From assembly GCF_003612565.1 (NCBI RefSeq), contig NZ_RAZG01000003.1:100900-164899 (forward strand): a stretch of 64,000 nucleotides of DNA, in the 5' to 3' direction. The position numbers were made by a program, and so were the translations under genes. This stretch comes from Roseburia sp. 1XD42-69 (lineage in GTDB: Bacteria > Bacillota > Clostridia > Lachnospirales > Lachnospiraceae). The notes below the pieces were generated by a model. It made no database searches, was not told where the DNA came from, and saw only the letters and a program-made list of their open reading frames with translations. Shown piece by piece: positions 53,137 through 60,785 of this stretch; position 1 is the first letter of the stretch, and the number at the start of each line of letters is the position of its first letter.

Positions 53137-53757
53137 ATGGGTAAATTTAGTTTAGAAGATGTTAACAATATGTATGTTGATGTCTTAAGGGAAATTGGAA
53201 ATATCGGAGCCGGTAATGCAACTACGGCTATTGCGTCCATGTTGGGGCTAAGAATAGATATGAATGTTCCAAAAGTTGAGCTCATGGACGCTTCAAAACT
53301 TGGCTCAGCAATTTGTCCGGAAGATGAGATTATCGTAGGGATTTTTTTGGAGGTACAGACGGATATCGAGGGCAGCATGATGTTTCTTTTGAAGATGGGA
53401 TCTGCCCAGTATCTGGTGAACAAACTGATGATGCGTGATGCGGATTACAAAGCGGAATTTGATGAGATGGATCTTTCTGCATTAAAGGAAATCGGCAATA
53501 TTATTGCAGCATCTTATCTGTCTGCCCTTTCTGGTATGACACGTTTGACCATTACACCTTCCATTCCCTATATTGCGGTGGATATGGCGGCATCCATCTT
53601 AAGTGTGCCGGCGATTCAGTTTGGTCAGTTTGGAGATAATGCGCTTTTGATAGAGACGGAATTTGGCGATGATGTAATGATTGATGGTTATTTTATATTG
53701 ATGCCGGAGCAGGATTCCTATGATAAGATACTTACGGCACTTGGTCTTTCAATGTAA
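53137..53757 (+). CDS. cheC: CheY-P phosphatase CheC
   Basis: A 206-residue CheC-family protein. Two phosphatase motifs are seen, both with Glu and Asn: 'EIGNIGAGNATTAIASMLG' and 'EIGNIIAASYLSALSGM'. It removes phosphate from CheY-P and is itself modulated by CheD. ATG 53137 is preferred with GGAGGAGGAACGG upstream; an in-frame codon at 53122 is rejected. The next gene cheD starts 13 bases after its stop. Confidence 0.95.
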   Translation: MGKFSLEDVNNMYVDVLREIGNIGAGNATTAIASMLGLRIDMNVPKVELMDASKLGSAICPEDEIIVGIFLEVQTDIEGSMMFLLKMGSAQYLVNKLMMRDADYKAEFDEMDLSALKEIGNIIAASYLSALSGMTRLTITPSIPYIAVDMAASILSVPAIQFGQFGDNALLIETEFGDDVMIDGYFILMPEQDSYDKILTALGLSM

Positions 53758-53770
53758 GGAGAGCGGATGT

Positions 53771-54256
53771 ATGAGTCAGGTTATAAGAGTAGGTATGGCA
53801 GATTTGAATGTTTGTAAATCACCGGATACTATCATAACATTGGGACTTGGTTCCTGTATTGGACTGACCTTTTATGATCCAGTGAGCAAAATAGGCGGAA
53901 TGGTGCACTATATGCTGCCGGACAGTACACAGATGAGGAATAACAGTAATATTGCAAAATTTGCAGATACGGGGATAGATGAGTTATTAAAACGGGTCAT
54001 AAGAGCAGGTGCCAACCGGAATTGTCTTGTTGCAAAGATAGCCGGAGGCGCAAAAATGTTTGAAGTTAGCGGTGTTTCCAATGTGGGAAATATTGGAGAG
54101 AGAAATGCGATTGCTGCCAAACAAAAATTAAAACAGCTTAGAATACGGCTGGTAGCGGAGGATACAGGGCTTAATTATGGGCGCACGGTAGAGTTACACT
54201 GTGACACAGGGGAATTTTATATAAAATCCGTGGGCAAACCGTTAAAAATTATCTAA
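53771..54256 (+). CDS. cheD: Chemoreceptor glutamine deamidase CheD
   Basis: A 161-residue enzyme of normal length. The catalytic Cys29 lies in LGLGSCIGLTFYDP and His46 in 'GGMVHYMLPDS'. CheD deamidates receptor glutamines and forms a complex with CheC. Its start at 53771 follows AAGGAGAG. No cheR is nearby. Confidence 0.95.
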   Translation: MSQVIRVGMADLNVCKSPDTIITLGLGSCIGLTFYDPVSKIGGMVHYMLPDSTQMRNNSNIAKFADTGIDELLKRVIRAGANRNCLVAKIAGGAKMFEVSGVSNVGNIGERNAIAAKQKLKQLRIRLVAEDTGLNYGRTVELHCDTGEFYIKSVGKPLKII

Positions 54257-54285
54257 TAAGCCTCTGTATTGATGGAGGAATAGAA

Positions 54286-54633
54286 ATGAATACGAAACCA
54301 ATACCGGCACTTTTGGCTTTGATTGCAGGATTTGTCACATGTATTATGTCTTTTGTACAGCATGTAGACATTGTAGTATTTGCAAAGCGGTTTGTAATCG
54401 TATGTGTGATATTTTTTATTATCGGCATGATTGCAAGAATTTTGATAGAGGTAAATTTTAAAGATATACTGCACCCATTGCCGGAGGAAGAGGCGGTGAA
54501 CGAGGATTCAATAGAAAATATTGAGTCCATGGAAGCGTCTGAGGAAGAGACAGAGAGCTTTAGGGAAGAATCCATGGATGAAGATTCAGAGGACGCTTCA
54601 GAAGATGATTCAGAAGAATCCGAGGATGAATAG
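54286..54633 (+). CDS. Small membrane protein with acidic tail, unknown function
   Basis: A 115-residue protein that I do not recognise. Two membrane helices (about residues 7-25 and 35-57) are followed by an acidic tail of about 50 residues made almost only of Glu, Asp and Ser. It lies between cheD and fliA, the same direction and within 30 and 60 bases. A similar short two-helix protein is common at this place in Lachnospiraceae as far as I know, but no function is assigned. Confidence 0.6.
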   Translation: MNTKPIPALLALIAGFVTCIMSFVQHVDIVVFAKRFVIVCVIFFIIGMIARILIEVNFKDILHPLPEEEAVNEDSIENIESMEASEEETESFREESMDEDSEDASEDDSEESEDE

Positions 54634-54650
54634 CATTGGCAGAAATGAGC

Positions 54651-54672
54651 AAAACTGTGTAGAAACAGTTTT
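54651..54672 (+). other. Small hairpin between the acidic-tail gene and fliA
   Basis: AAAACTG (54651-54657) and CAGTTTT (54666-54672) form a perfect 7-bp stem with an eight-base loop ending in four T. It could be a weak attenuator ahead of fliA. Confidence 0.35.
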
Positions 54673-54691
54673 CAGATGATGGGGGCTTTAA

Positions 54692-55456
54692 ATGAAGACA
54701 ACAGACAAAGAAAAGTTATGGGAATCCTATCAGAAGAATCCTTCACCTGAAATTCGAGAACAGATTATCTTAGAGTATGCACCTCTTGTAAGGGTAGTGG
54801 CGGGAAGGCTGAGCATGTATCTTGGTTATAATGTGGAGTATGATGACCTGGTGGGATACGGCATATTTGGTCTTATTGATGCTATTGACAAATTTGACGC
54901 AGCAAAAGATGTAAAGTTTGAGACATATGCAAGTCTCAGAATCCGGGGTTCTATCCTGGACCAGATTCGCAAAATGGACTGGATTCCCAGGACAGTGAGA
55001 CAGAAACAAAAAAAATTAGATGAAGCGATTAAGCGTGTGGAAATGCGGACAGGCAAAAATGCCAGCGATGAGGACATAGCAAAGGAAATCGGAATTTCAG
55101 ACGCAGAGCTGACAAATTGGCAGTCCCAACTGAAAATAACGAACATTGTCTCGTTAAACGAATATGTGGAACAGGGCAGTGAGCCGGTTATGGATGCAAA
55201 GCACAATACTCATTTTGCCCAGCCGGAAGAACAAATCCAGGAAAATGAACTGAAGGAAGTACTGAAATCAACACTAGAACTTCTGACAGAGAAAGAAAGA
55301 AAAGTAATTGAATTGTATTATTATGAAGAGTTGACCTTAAAAGAAATCAGCAAGGTTCTTGATGTTTCTGAATCAAGAGTTTCACAGCTGCATACGAAAG
55401 CACTAATGAAAATGCGGAAAAAAATGGGAAGTTATATGGACATTCTTGTGGACTGA
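54692..55456 (+). CDS. fliA: Flagellar sigma factor FliA/SigD
   Basis: A 254-residue sigma-28 type factor. Region 2 has 'LVRVVAGRLSMYLGYNVEYDDLVGYGIFGLIDAIDKFD' as the recognised span (residues about 30-67) and 'FETYASLRIRGSILDQIRKM' follows. Region 3 has 'RTVRQKQKKLDEAIKRVE', region 4 'LTLKEISKVLDVSESRVSQLHTKAL'. It transcribes late flagellar and chemotaxis genes. The stop overlaps the start of the next gene (ATGA). Confidence 0.94.
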   Translation: MKTTDKEKLWESYQKNPSPEIREQIILEYAPLVRVVAGRLSMYLGYNVEYDDLVGYGIFGLIDAIDKFDAAKDVKFETYASLRIRGSILDQIRKMDWIPRTVRQKQKKLDEAIKRVEMRTGKNASDEDIAKEIGISDAELTNWQSQLKITNIVSLNEYVEQGSEPVMDAKHNTHFAQPEEQIQENELKEVLKSTLELLTEKERKVIELYYYEELTLKEISKVLDVSESRVSQLHTKALMKMRKKMGSYMDILVD

Positions 55457-55470
55457 TGGGGGAAATGTAC

Positions 55471-57069
55471 ATGGATAATAAGAATAGTTATTTTAAGCCA
55501 ATGAAAAGAGATGGGAATATTTATTTAAAATTTTTCCCTGCGCAGGAGGGCGGTAAACGGCTGGATTTAAGGGATGTTCAAAATTATTTGAACATGCAGG
55601 GATATCCAGATACCGATGTGGTTTCCTTGAATAAGGGAATTATCGCCGAGGCTCCTGAGGAAGTTTATATTGGAAGCGATTTGGGAAATCCTTTTGATGA
55701 ATCTGTGATGTTGTCTGTTTCCTTGGACAGTATGCTGGTATGGTGCAAATTTTATCCCGGCGCTGACGGGACAAGGGCCATTACACAGGATGGGATAATG
55801 GATGCTTTAACCCATGAAAAAGTTATCTACGGTATGGACGAAGAAATGATTGCCCAGCTGGTTAAAGAACATGAATATTGCACAGAATATCTTATTGCAA
55901 AGGGAACTCCGCCCAGTTTGGGAAAAGATGCCAAAATTGAGTATTATTTTTCTACGAAACAGAGTCTAAAGCCGAAACACAATGATGATGGCTCCGTTAA
56001 TTATCACGAACTGGATATTATCAGCAGAGTGGAAAAAGACCAGATGATTGCAAAACTCATTCCTGCAGTCCCGGGAGAACCTGGTACTGATGTAATGGGC
56101 GGGGAGTTAAAGCCCAGGGATGTACAGCAGTTAAAACTTTCCTTTTCCAATAATATCCGTATTTCCGAGGACGGGACAGAGCTCTATTCGGAAGTGACAG
56201 GCCATGCATCTTTGGTCAATGGAAAAGTATTTGTCTCCGGTGTGTACGAAGTTCCCGCAGATGTAGATAATTCTATAGGGGACATTAATTACCCTGGAAA
56301 TGTTTCCGTAAAAGGAAATGTTAAGAGCGGCTTTATGATTAAGGCGGAAGGAGACATCATTGTAGACGGTGTTGTAGAAGGCGCACAGTTATATGCCGGC
56401 GGACAGATTATTGTGCAGAGAGGTATCCACGGCATGGGAAAAGGCCTTTTAAACGCAAGGGGAAATATTGTCATTAAATTTATAGAAGGGGCAACCGTAA
56501 GGTCAGGTGGATACATTGACACGGAATCCATTATCCAGAGCCGTGTTTCCGCTAATTCAGAGATAACGGTAAACGGCGGAAAAGGATTTATTATGGGAGG
56601 AATGGTTCGGGCAGGCTCCAAGATAACAGCAAAGTCCATCGGTTCAAATATGGGCACTGCAACCATGGTGGAAGTGGGAGTGGAACCGGAAAAATTAGAG
56701 CGCTTTGCCGATTTACAAAGGAATGCCAAAGAAATCAGCCAGAAGATTGAAAAGATTCGTCCGGTTTTGGTGACATACACGGAAAAGATGAATTCAAGAG
56801 TTCAGCTCTCCCCGGAGCAGATAGAGTTCGTAAAAAAACAGGTAATGGCATTAAAGACTCTCCAGAGCCAGTTAGCGCCTATCAATGAGGAAATCAACAC
56901 GCTCCGGATGGAATTTGTAAGTGCAAACCGGGCAAAGGTTATGATTCAGAACATGATTTATCCCGGTGTCACTATTAAAATTTCAGAATTGTCTATGACA
57001 ACGAAAGATACCAGACATTACTGCCAGTTTGTCAAAGACAATGGAGAGATTAAGGCCGTAAATCTGTAA
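55471..57069 (+). CDS. FapA (DUF342) family protein
   Basis: A 532-residue protein. After an N-terminal mixed domain (1-170) it has the FapA/DUF342 core: 'GNVKSGFMIKAEGDIIVDGVVEGAQLYAGG' region near 290-320, then 'GIHGMGKGLLNARGNIVIKFIEGATVRSGGYI', which form a polymer-like right-handed beta-helix. A coiled coil near 420-480 ends it. FapA proteins are common in Firmicute flagellar loci and associate with the membrane or cell surface; the task is not settled. An in-frame ATG at 55456 that overlaps the fliA stop is also possible. Confidence 0.85.
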   Translation: MDNKNSYFKPMKRDGNIYLKFFPAQEGGKRLDLRDVQNYLNMQGYPDTDVVSLNKGIIAEAPEEVYIGSDLGNPFDESVMLSVSLDSMLVWCKFYPGADGTRAITQDGIMDALTHEKVIYGMDEEMIAQLVKEHEYCTEYLIAKGTPPSLGKDAKIEYYFSTKQSLKPKHNDDGSVNYHELDIISRVEKDQMIAKLIPAVPGEPGTDVMGGELKPRDVQQLKLSFSNNIRISEDGTELYSEVTGHASLVNGKVFVSGVYEVPADVDNSIGDINYPGNVSVKGNVKSGFMIKAEGDIIVDGVVEGAQLYAGGQIIVQRGIHGMGKGLLNARGNIVIKFIEGATVRSGGYIDTESIIQSRVSANSEITVNGGKGFIMGGMVRAGSKITAKSIGSNMGTATMVEVGVEPEKLERFADLQRNAKEISQKIEKIRPVLVTYTEKMNSRVQLSPEQIEFVKKQVMALKTLQSQLAPINEEINTLRMEFVSANRAKVMIQNMIYPGVTIKISELSMTTKDTRHYCQFVKDNGEIKAVNL

Positions 57070-57093
57070 GAGACAGAATCGAGGTTGATAATT

Positions 57094-57414
57094 ATGTCAG
57101 TTGGACCAGTTACAATTCATGGTGTCATCCAGAGGGCGAACGATGTGGGAGCGGTTAAGCATCAGGAAGACTCAAAACCTATGGTAGATCAGCAGAATAT
57201 TCAGGCTCATATGAAAAATGAGCAGATGAAACATCTGAAACAAGTTCGCCATGCGGATGATTCAGAAAATCATAAAAAGAAATATGACGCAAAAGAAAAA
57301 GGAAATAATGAATACCAGGGCCAGGGACAACAGAAAAAAAAGAAACGATCCAATGAAAAGGATGGGTCAGTCGTCTTAAAAGCAGGGAACAGCCATTTTG
57401 ATATGAAAATTTAG
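57094..57414 (+). CDS. Small charged protein of the flagellar locus, unknown
   Basis: A 106-residue protein that I do not recognise. It starts 'SVGPVTIHGVIQRANDVG', which gives the only hydrophobic part, then becomes rich in Lys, Gln, Asn, Asp and His, and ends with a basic stretch and 'VVLKAGNSHFDMKI'. The composition suggests a disordered chaperone or adaptor. ATG 57094 follows GAGG by nine bases; an in-frame TTG at 57085 is inside the site. It lies between FapA and the SwrB-like gene with gaps of 24 and 14 bases. Confidence 0.6.
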   Translation: MSVGPVTIHGVIQRANDVGAVKHQEDSKPMVDQQNIQAHMKNEQMKHLKQVRHADDSENHKKKYDAKEKGNNEYQGQGQQKKKKRSNEKDGSVVLKAGNSHFDMKI

Positions 57415-57428
57415 AGGAGATTGGAAGG

Positions 57429-58184
57429 ATGACAGGAGTAGAAATTCTGTTGCTGGTAATCGGAGTAGTATTTTTTGTTGCCAGTTTCTTTATAGCAGAA
57501 AAATTATCGCCAAGTGAGCTGGGGAAAATCGGTGAGCTGAGTAATGAAGAGATTCAAAAAGTTATGGAGCGTGAACTTCAGAGAGCCACTGCCAGCATCG
57601 GCAGCAGAGTGGAAGAAAAAGTAGAGGAAGTTTTGGTAAAAACTGCGGATTCTATGGAAAATGAGTGCAATGACAAAATTAAAGCCATTGGGGAGTATTC
57701 TGACACGGTAATCGAATCTATGAATAAGACCCATAATGAGATTATGTTTCTTTACAGCATGTTGAATGATAAACATGCGGAGCTGACTCAATTTTCTTCA
57801 AAACTTCAGGAACTCTCCAGTGAGATAGCCAAAAAAGATGAAGAAATTCAGAAACATTTAGTTTTTCCAGTAAAGGTGGAGGAAGTACAGCCTCCTAAAC
57901 CGGCGGGAAAACCGGGACGGAAACCGAAAGCAAAGGCAAAGGAAAAAGAAAAAGCTCCGGAGAAAGTGGAGATTGAGGCCGAAGAAGGGTTGAAAGATGT
58001 ATTGTTTGAGGAGTTCAACGCAGAGATTGAGGCCGATGACAGAGAAGACTTTAATCATAACGAAGAAATATTAAAGCTGCATAAGCAAGGAAAATCAGCT
58101 ATTGAAATTGCCAGGGAACTGGCCTTAGGTCTGGGGGAAGTTCAATTGGTAATTGGATTGTATGAAGGGAACCGGAAGAAGTGA
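57429..58184 (+). CDS. SwrB/YlxL-like membrane protein (DUF6115)
   Basis: A 251-residue protein with an N-terminal membrane anchor (5-25), a long coiled coil (about 30-140), a Lys/Pro/Ala-rich linker and a C-terminal helix-turn-helix-like segment 'ILKLHKQGKSAIEIARELAL' followed by 'GLGEVQLVIGLYEGN', the DUF6115 motif. In Bacillus, SwrB follows sigD and promotes completion of the export gate; position and layout match here. Its stop overlaps the next gene (GTGA). Confidence 0.75.
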   Translation: MTGVEILLLVIGVVFFVASFFIAEKLSPSELGKIGELSNEEIQKVMERELQRATASIGSRVEEKVEEVLVKTADSMENECNDKIKAIGEYSDTVIESMNKTHNEIMFLYSMLNDKHAELTQFSSKLQELSSEIAKKDEEIQKHLVFPVKVEEVQPPKPAGKPGRKPKAKAKEKEKAPEKVEIEAEEGLKDVLFEEFNAEIEADDREDFNHNEEILKLHKQGKSAIEIARELALGLGEVQLVIGLYEGNRKK

Positions 58185-58786
58185 AATTAAAATATTATTT
58201 AAGAGGAATAGGAATTGGCGTAGTGGTCACGACCCTTATTTTTATGGTTTCAATTGCACTTCATAAAAATGAGACGGACAATACACCTGCAGAGGACAAA
58301 AAAAATGCTACAGTGGCAGATATGCTGGAGACAGAATCAGAGTCAGAAAGTGAAGTCTCCCAGGAAGAAAATCAGCAGCTGGCCCAAAAACCTGAACAAA
58401 AGTCTACAGAAGTAAATAAGCCGGAGACAAAGAGTTCCGAAACTAATGTGCCGGAAGAAAAAAGTTCTGAGACGAAACCTGCAGATAAGATAGAGGAAGA
58501 TGTCAAGGATGATAAGAAGGAAAATGACAATCCGGCAGATAATCCTTCTGACACGGCCCTTGACACGGGAAAAGTCAGGTTTGAGATTGGAGGAGGGGAA
58601 TACTCCGATGTGATTTGTAAGAAATTACAGCAGGCAAATCTCATTGACAGTGCGGAAGAGTTTAATAAGTTTTTAATTGCCAATGATTACGATAATTTGA
58701 TTTTACCGGGGGTCTATGCAATTCCTAAAGGGGCTACCTACGAGGAAATTGCAAAACTTCTGACAACGAAAATAGAAGAGAATTAA
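58181..58786 (+). CDS. Short MltG/YceG-like membrane protein without catalytic domain
   Basis: A 201-residue protein with an N-terminal membrane helix (7-25), a long extracytoplasmic linker of Glu, Ser, Lys, Thr and Pro (about 30-125) and a C-terminal domain of about 70 residues. The domain reads 'VRFEIGGGEYSDVICKKLQQ' and later 'LILPGVYAIPKGATYEEIAKLL', the LysM-like part of endolytic transglycosylase MltG. The catalytic Glu domain of full MltG is absent. It is the last gene of the flagellar cluster; a wall-binding or assembly role can only be guessed. Confidence 0.65.
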   Translation: MKLKYYLRGIGIGVVVTTLIFMVSIALHKNETDNTPAEDKKNATVADMLETESESESEVSQEENQQLAQKPEQKSTEVNKPETKSSETNVPEEKSSETKPADKIEEDVKDDKKENDNPADNPSDTALDTGKVRFEIGGGEYSDVICKKLQQANLIDSAEEFNKFLIANDYDNLILPGVYAIPKGATYEEIAKLLTTKIEEN

Positions 58787-58824
58787 AAAAGGAGATGCAG
58801 ATTTTATCTTGCATTTTCTTTTTT
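58785..58824 (+). terminator. Terminator at the end of the fla/che cluster
   Basis: AAAAAGGAGATGCA pairs with TGCATTTTCTTTTT (ending 58823) with two G-T wobbles and a ten-base loop, followed by T-runs. It begins at the stop codon of the MltG-like gene. Confidence 0.7.
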
Positions 58825-58837
58825 CTTGTGATATAAT
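58809..58837 (+). promoter_or_regulatory. Promoter of rpsB-tsf
   Basis: TTGCAT (58809-58814), a 17-base spacer and a perfect TATAAT (58832-58837). The -35 box is inside the terminator of the flagellar cluster. Confidence 0.5.
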
Positions 58838-58845
58838 TTTTAAGG

Positions 58846-58956
58846 TTTGGCAATAGTGCCGGCTAAAAAGCACATATGTGGATGATGGGACAGGTGCCAA
58901 AAGGTGTTCCATAAGAGGAAACATATGGAAGCAATGAACCATACGGAGGTAATAAG
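58846..58956 (+). promoter_or_regulatory. Structured 5' leader of rpsB
   Basis: A leader of about 110 bases. TTTGGCA (58846-58852) can close with TGCCAAA (58895-58901), and inside is the palindrome CACATATGTG (58871-58880). GTTCC/GGAAAC can form a further small hairpin. This may be an autoregulatory ribosomal-protein leader; I cannot match it to a named Rfam class. Confidence 0.4.
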
Positions 58957-59694
58957 ATGAGTGTTATCACAATGAAACAGTTATTGGAAGCAGGTGTTCA
59001 TTTTGGACATCAGACCAGAAGATGGAATCCTAAAATGGCTCCATACATTTACACAGAGAGAAATGGGATTTATATCATTGATCTACAGAAATCTGTAGGC
59101 AAAGTGGACGAGGCTTACAAAGCAGTTGCAGATATCGTAGCTGACGGCGGAACTATTCTCTTTGTTGGTACAAAAAAACAGGCGCAGGATGCCATTAAGG
59201 CAGAGGCAGAGCGCTGCGGCATGTACTATGTAAATGAGAGATGGCTGGGTGGCATGCTTACCAACTTTAAGACGATTCAGAGCCGTATTGCAAGGCTGAA
59301 AGCCATTGAAACTATGGCAGAAGACGGAACATTTGATGTTCTTCCCAAAAAAGAAGTTATCGCCCTTAAGAAAGAATGGGAAAAATTGGAGAAAAACCTT
59401 GGGGGTATCAAGGATATGAAGAGAATTCCGGATGCTATTTTTGTGGTAGACCCGAAAAAAGAAAGAATTTGTATCCAGGAAGCTCATACATTGGGTATTA
59501 CTTTGATTGGTATTGCAGATACCAACTGTGATCCGGAAGAGTTAGACTATGTAATTCCCGGAAATGACGATGCAATTCGTGCGGTAAAACTGATTGTTTC
59601 CAAGATGGCAGACGCTGTTATCGAGGCAAACCAGGGTAACATCGAAGTGGATGAGGCCGAGTTTACAGAAGAAGAGGAAACAGTAGAAGAGTAA
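58957..59694 (+). CDS. rpsB: 30S ribosomal protein S2
   Basis: A 245-residue S2 with the usual '[22 protein letters not shown]' start, '[19 protein letters not shown]', '[13 protein letters not shown]' and '[15 protein letters not shown]'. It binds the 30S head and is needed for S1 or mRNA placement. ACGGAGG precedes the ATG. Gap to tsf is 21 bases; rpsB-tsf is the classic pair. Confidence 0.97.
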   Translation: MSVITMKQLLEAGVHFGHQTRRWNPKMAPYIYTERNGIYIIDLQKSVGKVDEAYKAVADIVADGGTILFVGTKKQAQDAIKAEAERCGMYYVNERWLGGMLTNFKTIQSRIARLKAIETMAEDGTFDVLPKKEVIALKKEWEKLEKNLGGIKDMKRIPDAIFVVDPKKERICIQEAHTLGITLIGIADTNCDPEELDYVIPGNDDAIRAVKLIVSKMADAVIEANQGNIEVDEAEFTEEEETVEE

Positions 59695-59715
59695 AAACAG
59701 TTGGAGGATTGAGAA

Positions 59716-60645
59716 ATGGCTATTACAGCAGCAATGGTAAAAGAACTGCGTGAGAAATCCGGCGCAGGAATGATGGATTGTAAAAAAGCGTTAAACGAGA
59801 CAAACGGCAACATGGATGAGGCAATGGAGTACCTGAGAAAGAACGGGCAGGCAAAAGCTGAGAAGAAAGCAGCTAGGATTGCAGCGGAAGGTATTGTTAA
59901 AATTGCAGTGAAAGACAATACAGCAGCTATTGTTGAGGTAAACTCCGAGACAGATTTTGTTGCAAAAAATGAGAAATTCCAGACTTATGTAGGGAAAGTT
60001 GCAGAGCAGGTACTTGTGAGCAACGCCGCTGATATCGATGCATTTATGGAGGAATCCTGGACAGAAGACGCTTCTAAGACTGTGAAAGATGCATTGGTGG
60101 AGCAGGTGGCTGTCATCGGCGAGAACTTAAAAATCAGAAGATTTGAAAAAGTAGTTGCAGAAAACGGATGTGTAGTTGATTATATTCATGGCGGCGGACG
60201 CATTGGCGTTATCGTAGAAGCCGACACAACAGTTGTAAATGACGCTGTAAAAGAAGCTATGAAGAATATTGCTATGCAGATTGCGGCATTAAATCCCAAA
60301 TATGTGACGAGAAGCGAAATCAGCGCAGAGTATATTGCCCATGAAAAAGAGATTCTTTTGGCTCAGATTATGAATGATCCCAAAGAGTCCCAGAAACCGG
60401 AAAAGGTTATCAATGGCATGATTGAAGGCCGTGTGAATAAAGAGCTGAAAGAGATCTGCCTGGTAGATCAGGTTTATGTAAAGGCAGAGGACGGAAAGCA
60501 GACCGTTGCAAAGTATTTGGAGGCTGTTTCCAAAGAGGCTGGCGCACCGGTTTCTGTTAAGAGATTTGTACGCTTTGAGACAGGCGAAGGCTTGGAGAAG
60601 AAAAATGAGGACTTTGCGGCGGAGGTTGCAGCGCAGATGCGTTAG
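59716..60645 (+). CDS. tsf: Translation elongation factor Ts
   Basis: A 309-residue EF-Ts that recharges EF-Tu with GTP. It starts 'ITAAMVKELREKSGAGMMDC', the UBA-like domain, followed by the Tu-contact motif 'VEVNSETDFVAKNEKF' and 'YIHGGGRIGVIVE'. Length is normal. A terminator follows, and the usual next gene pyrH is not found downstream in the window. Confidence 0.97.
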   Translation: MAITAAMVKELREKSGAGMMDCKKALNETNGNMDEAMEYLRKNGQAKAEKKAARIAAEGIVKIAVKDNTAAIVEVNSETDFVAKNEKFQTYVGKVAEQVLVSNAADIDAFMEESWTEDASKTVKDALVEQVAVIGENLKIRRFEKVVAENGCVVDYIHGGGRIGVIVEADTTVVNDAVKEAMKNIAMQIAALNPKYVTRSEISAEYIAHEKEILLAQIMNDPKESQKPEKVINGMIEGRVNKELKEICLVDQVYVKAEDGKQTVAKYLEAVSKEAGAPVSVKRFVRFETGEGLEKKNEDFAAEVAAQMR

Positions 60646-60679
60646 TGAACTTTGTGGCGAATTTTATAACGAAACGAAA

Positions 60680-60715
60680 AGAATCTATGGGTAAATGCTC
60701 ATAGGTTCTTTTTTT
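60680..60715 (+). terminator. Terminator after tsf
   Basis: AGAATCTATG (60680-60689) pairs with CATAGGTTCT (60700-60709), one G-T wobble, ten-base loop, then seven T. Confidence 0.8.
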
Positions 60716-60785
60716 GAACTTTATATATGAAAATATTAAAAGTTGAAGTATAATAAGAGAAAAATAATAATTTCAGAAGGCGGAT

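Noticed and set aside
60646..60785. tRNA gene or attachment site next to the recombinase-like gene
   Set aside because: No cloverleaf or repeated att-like core was found in this gap; only the tsf terminator is visible.
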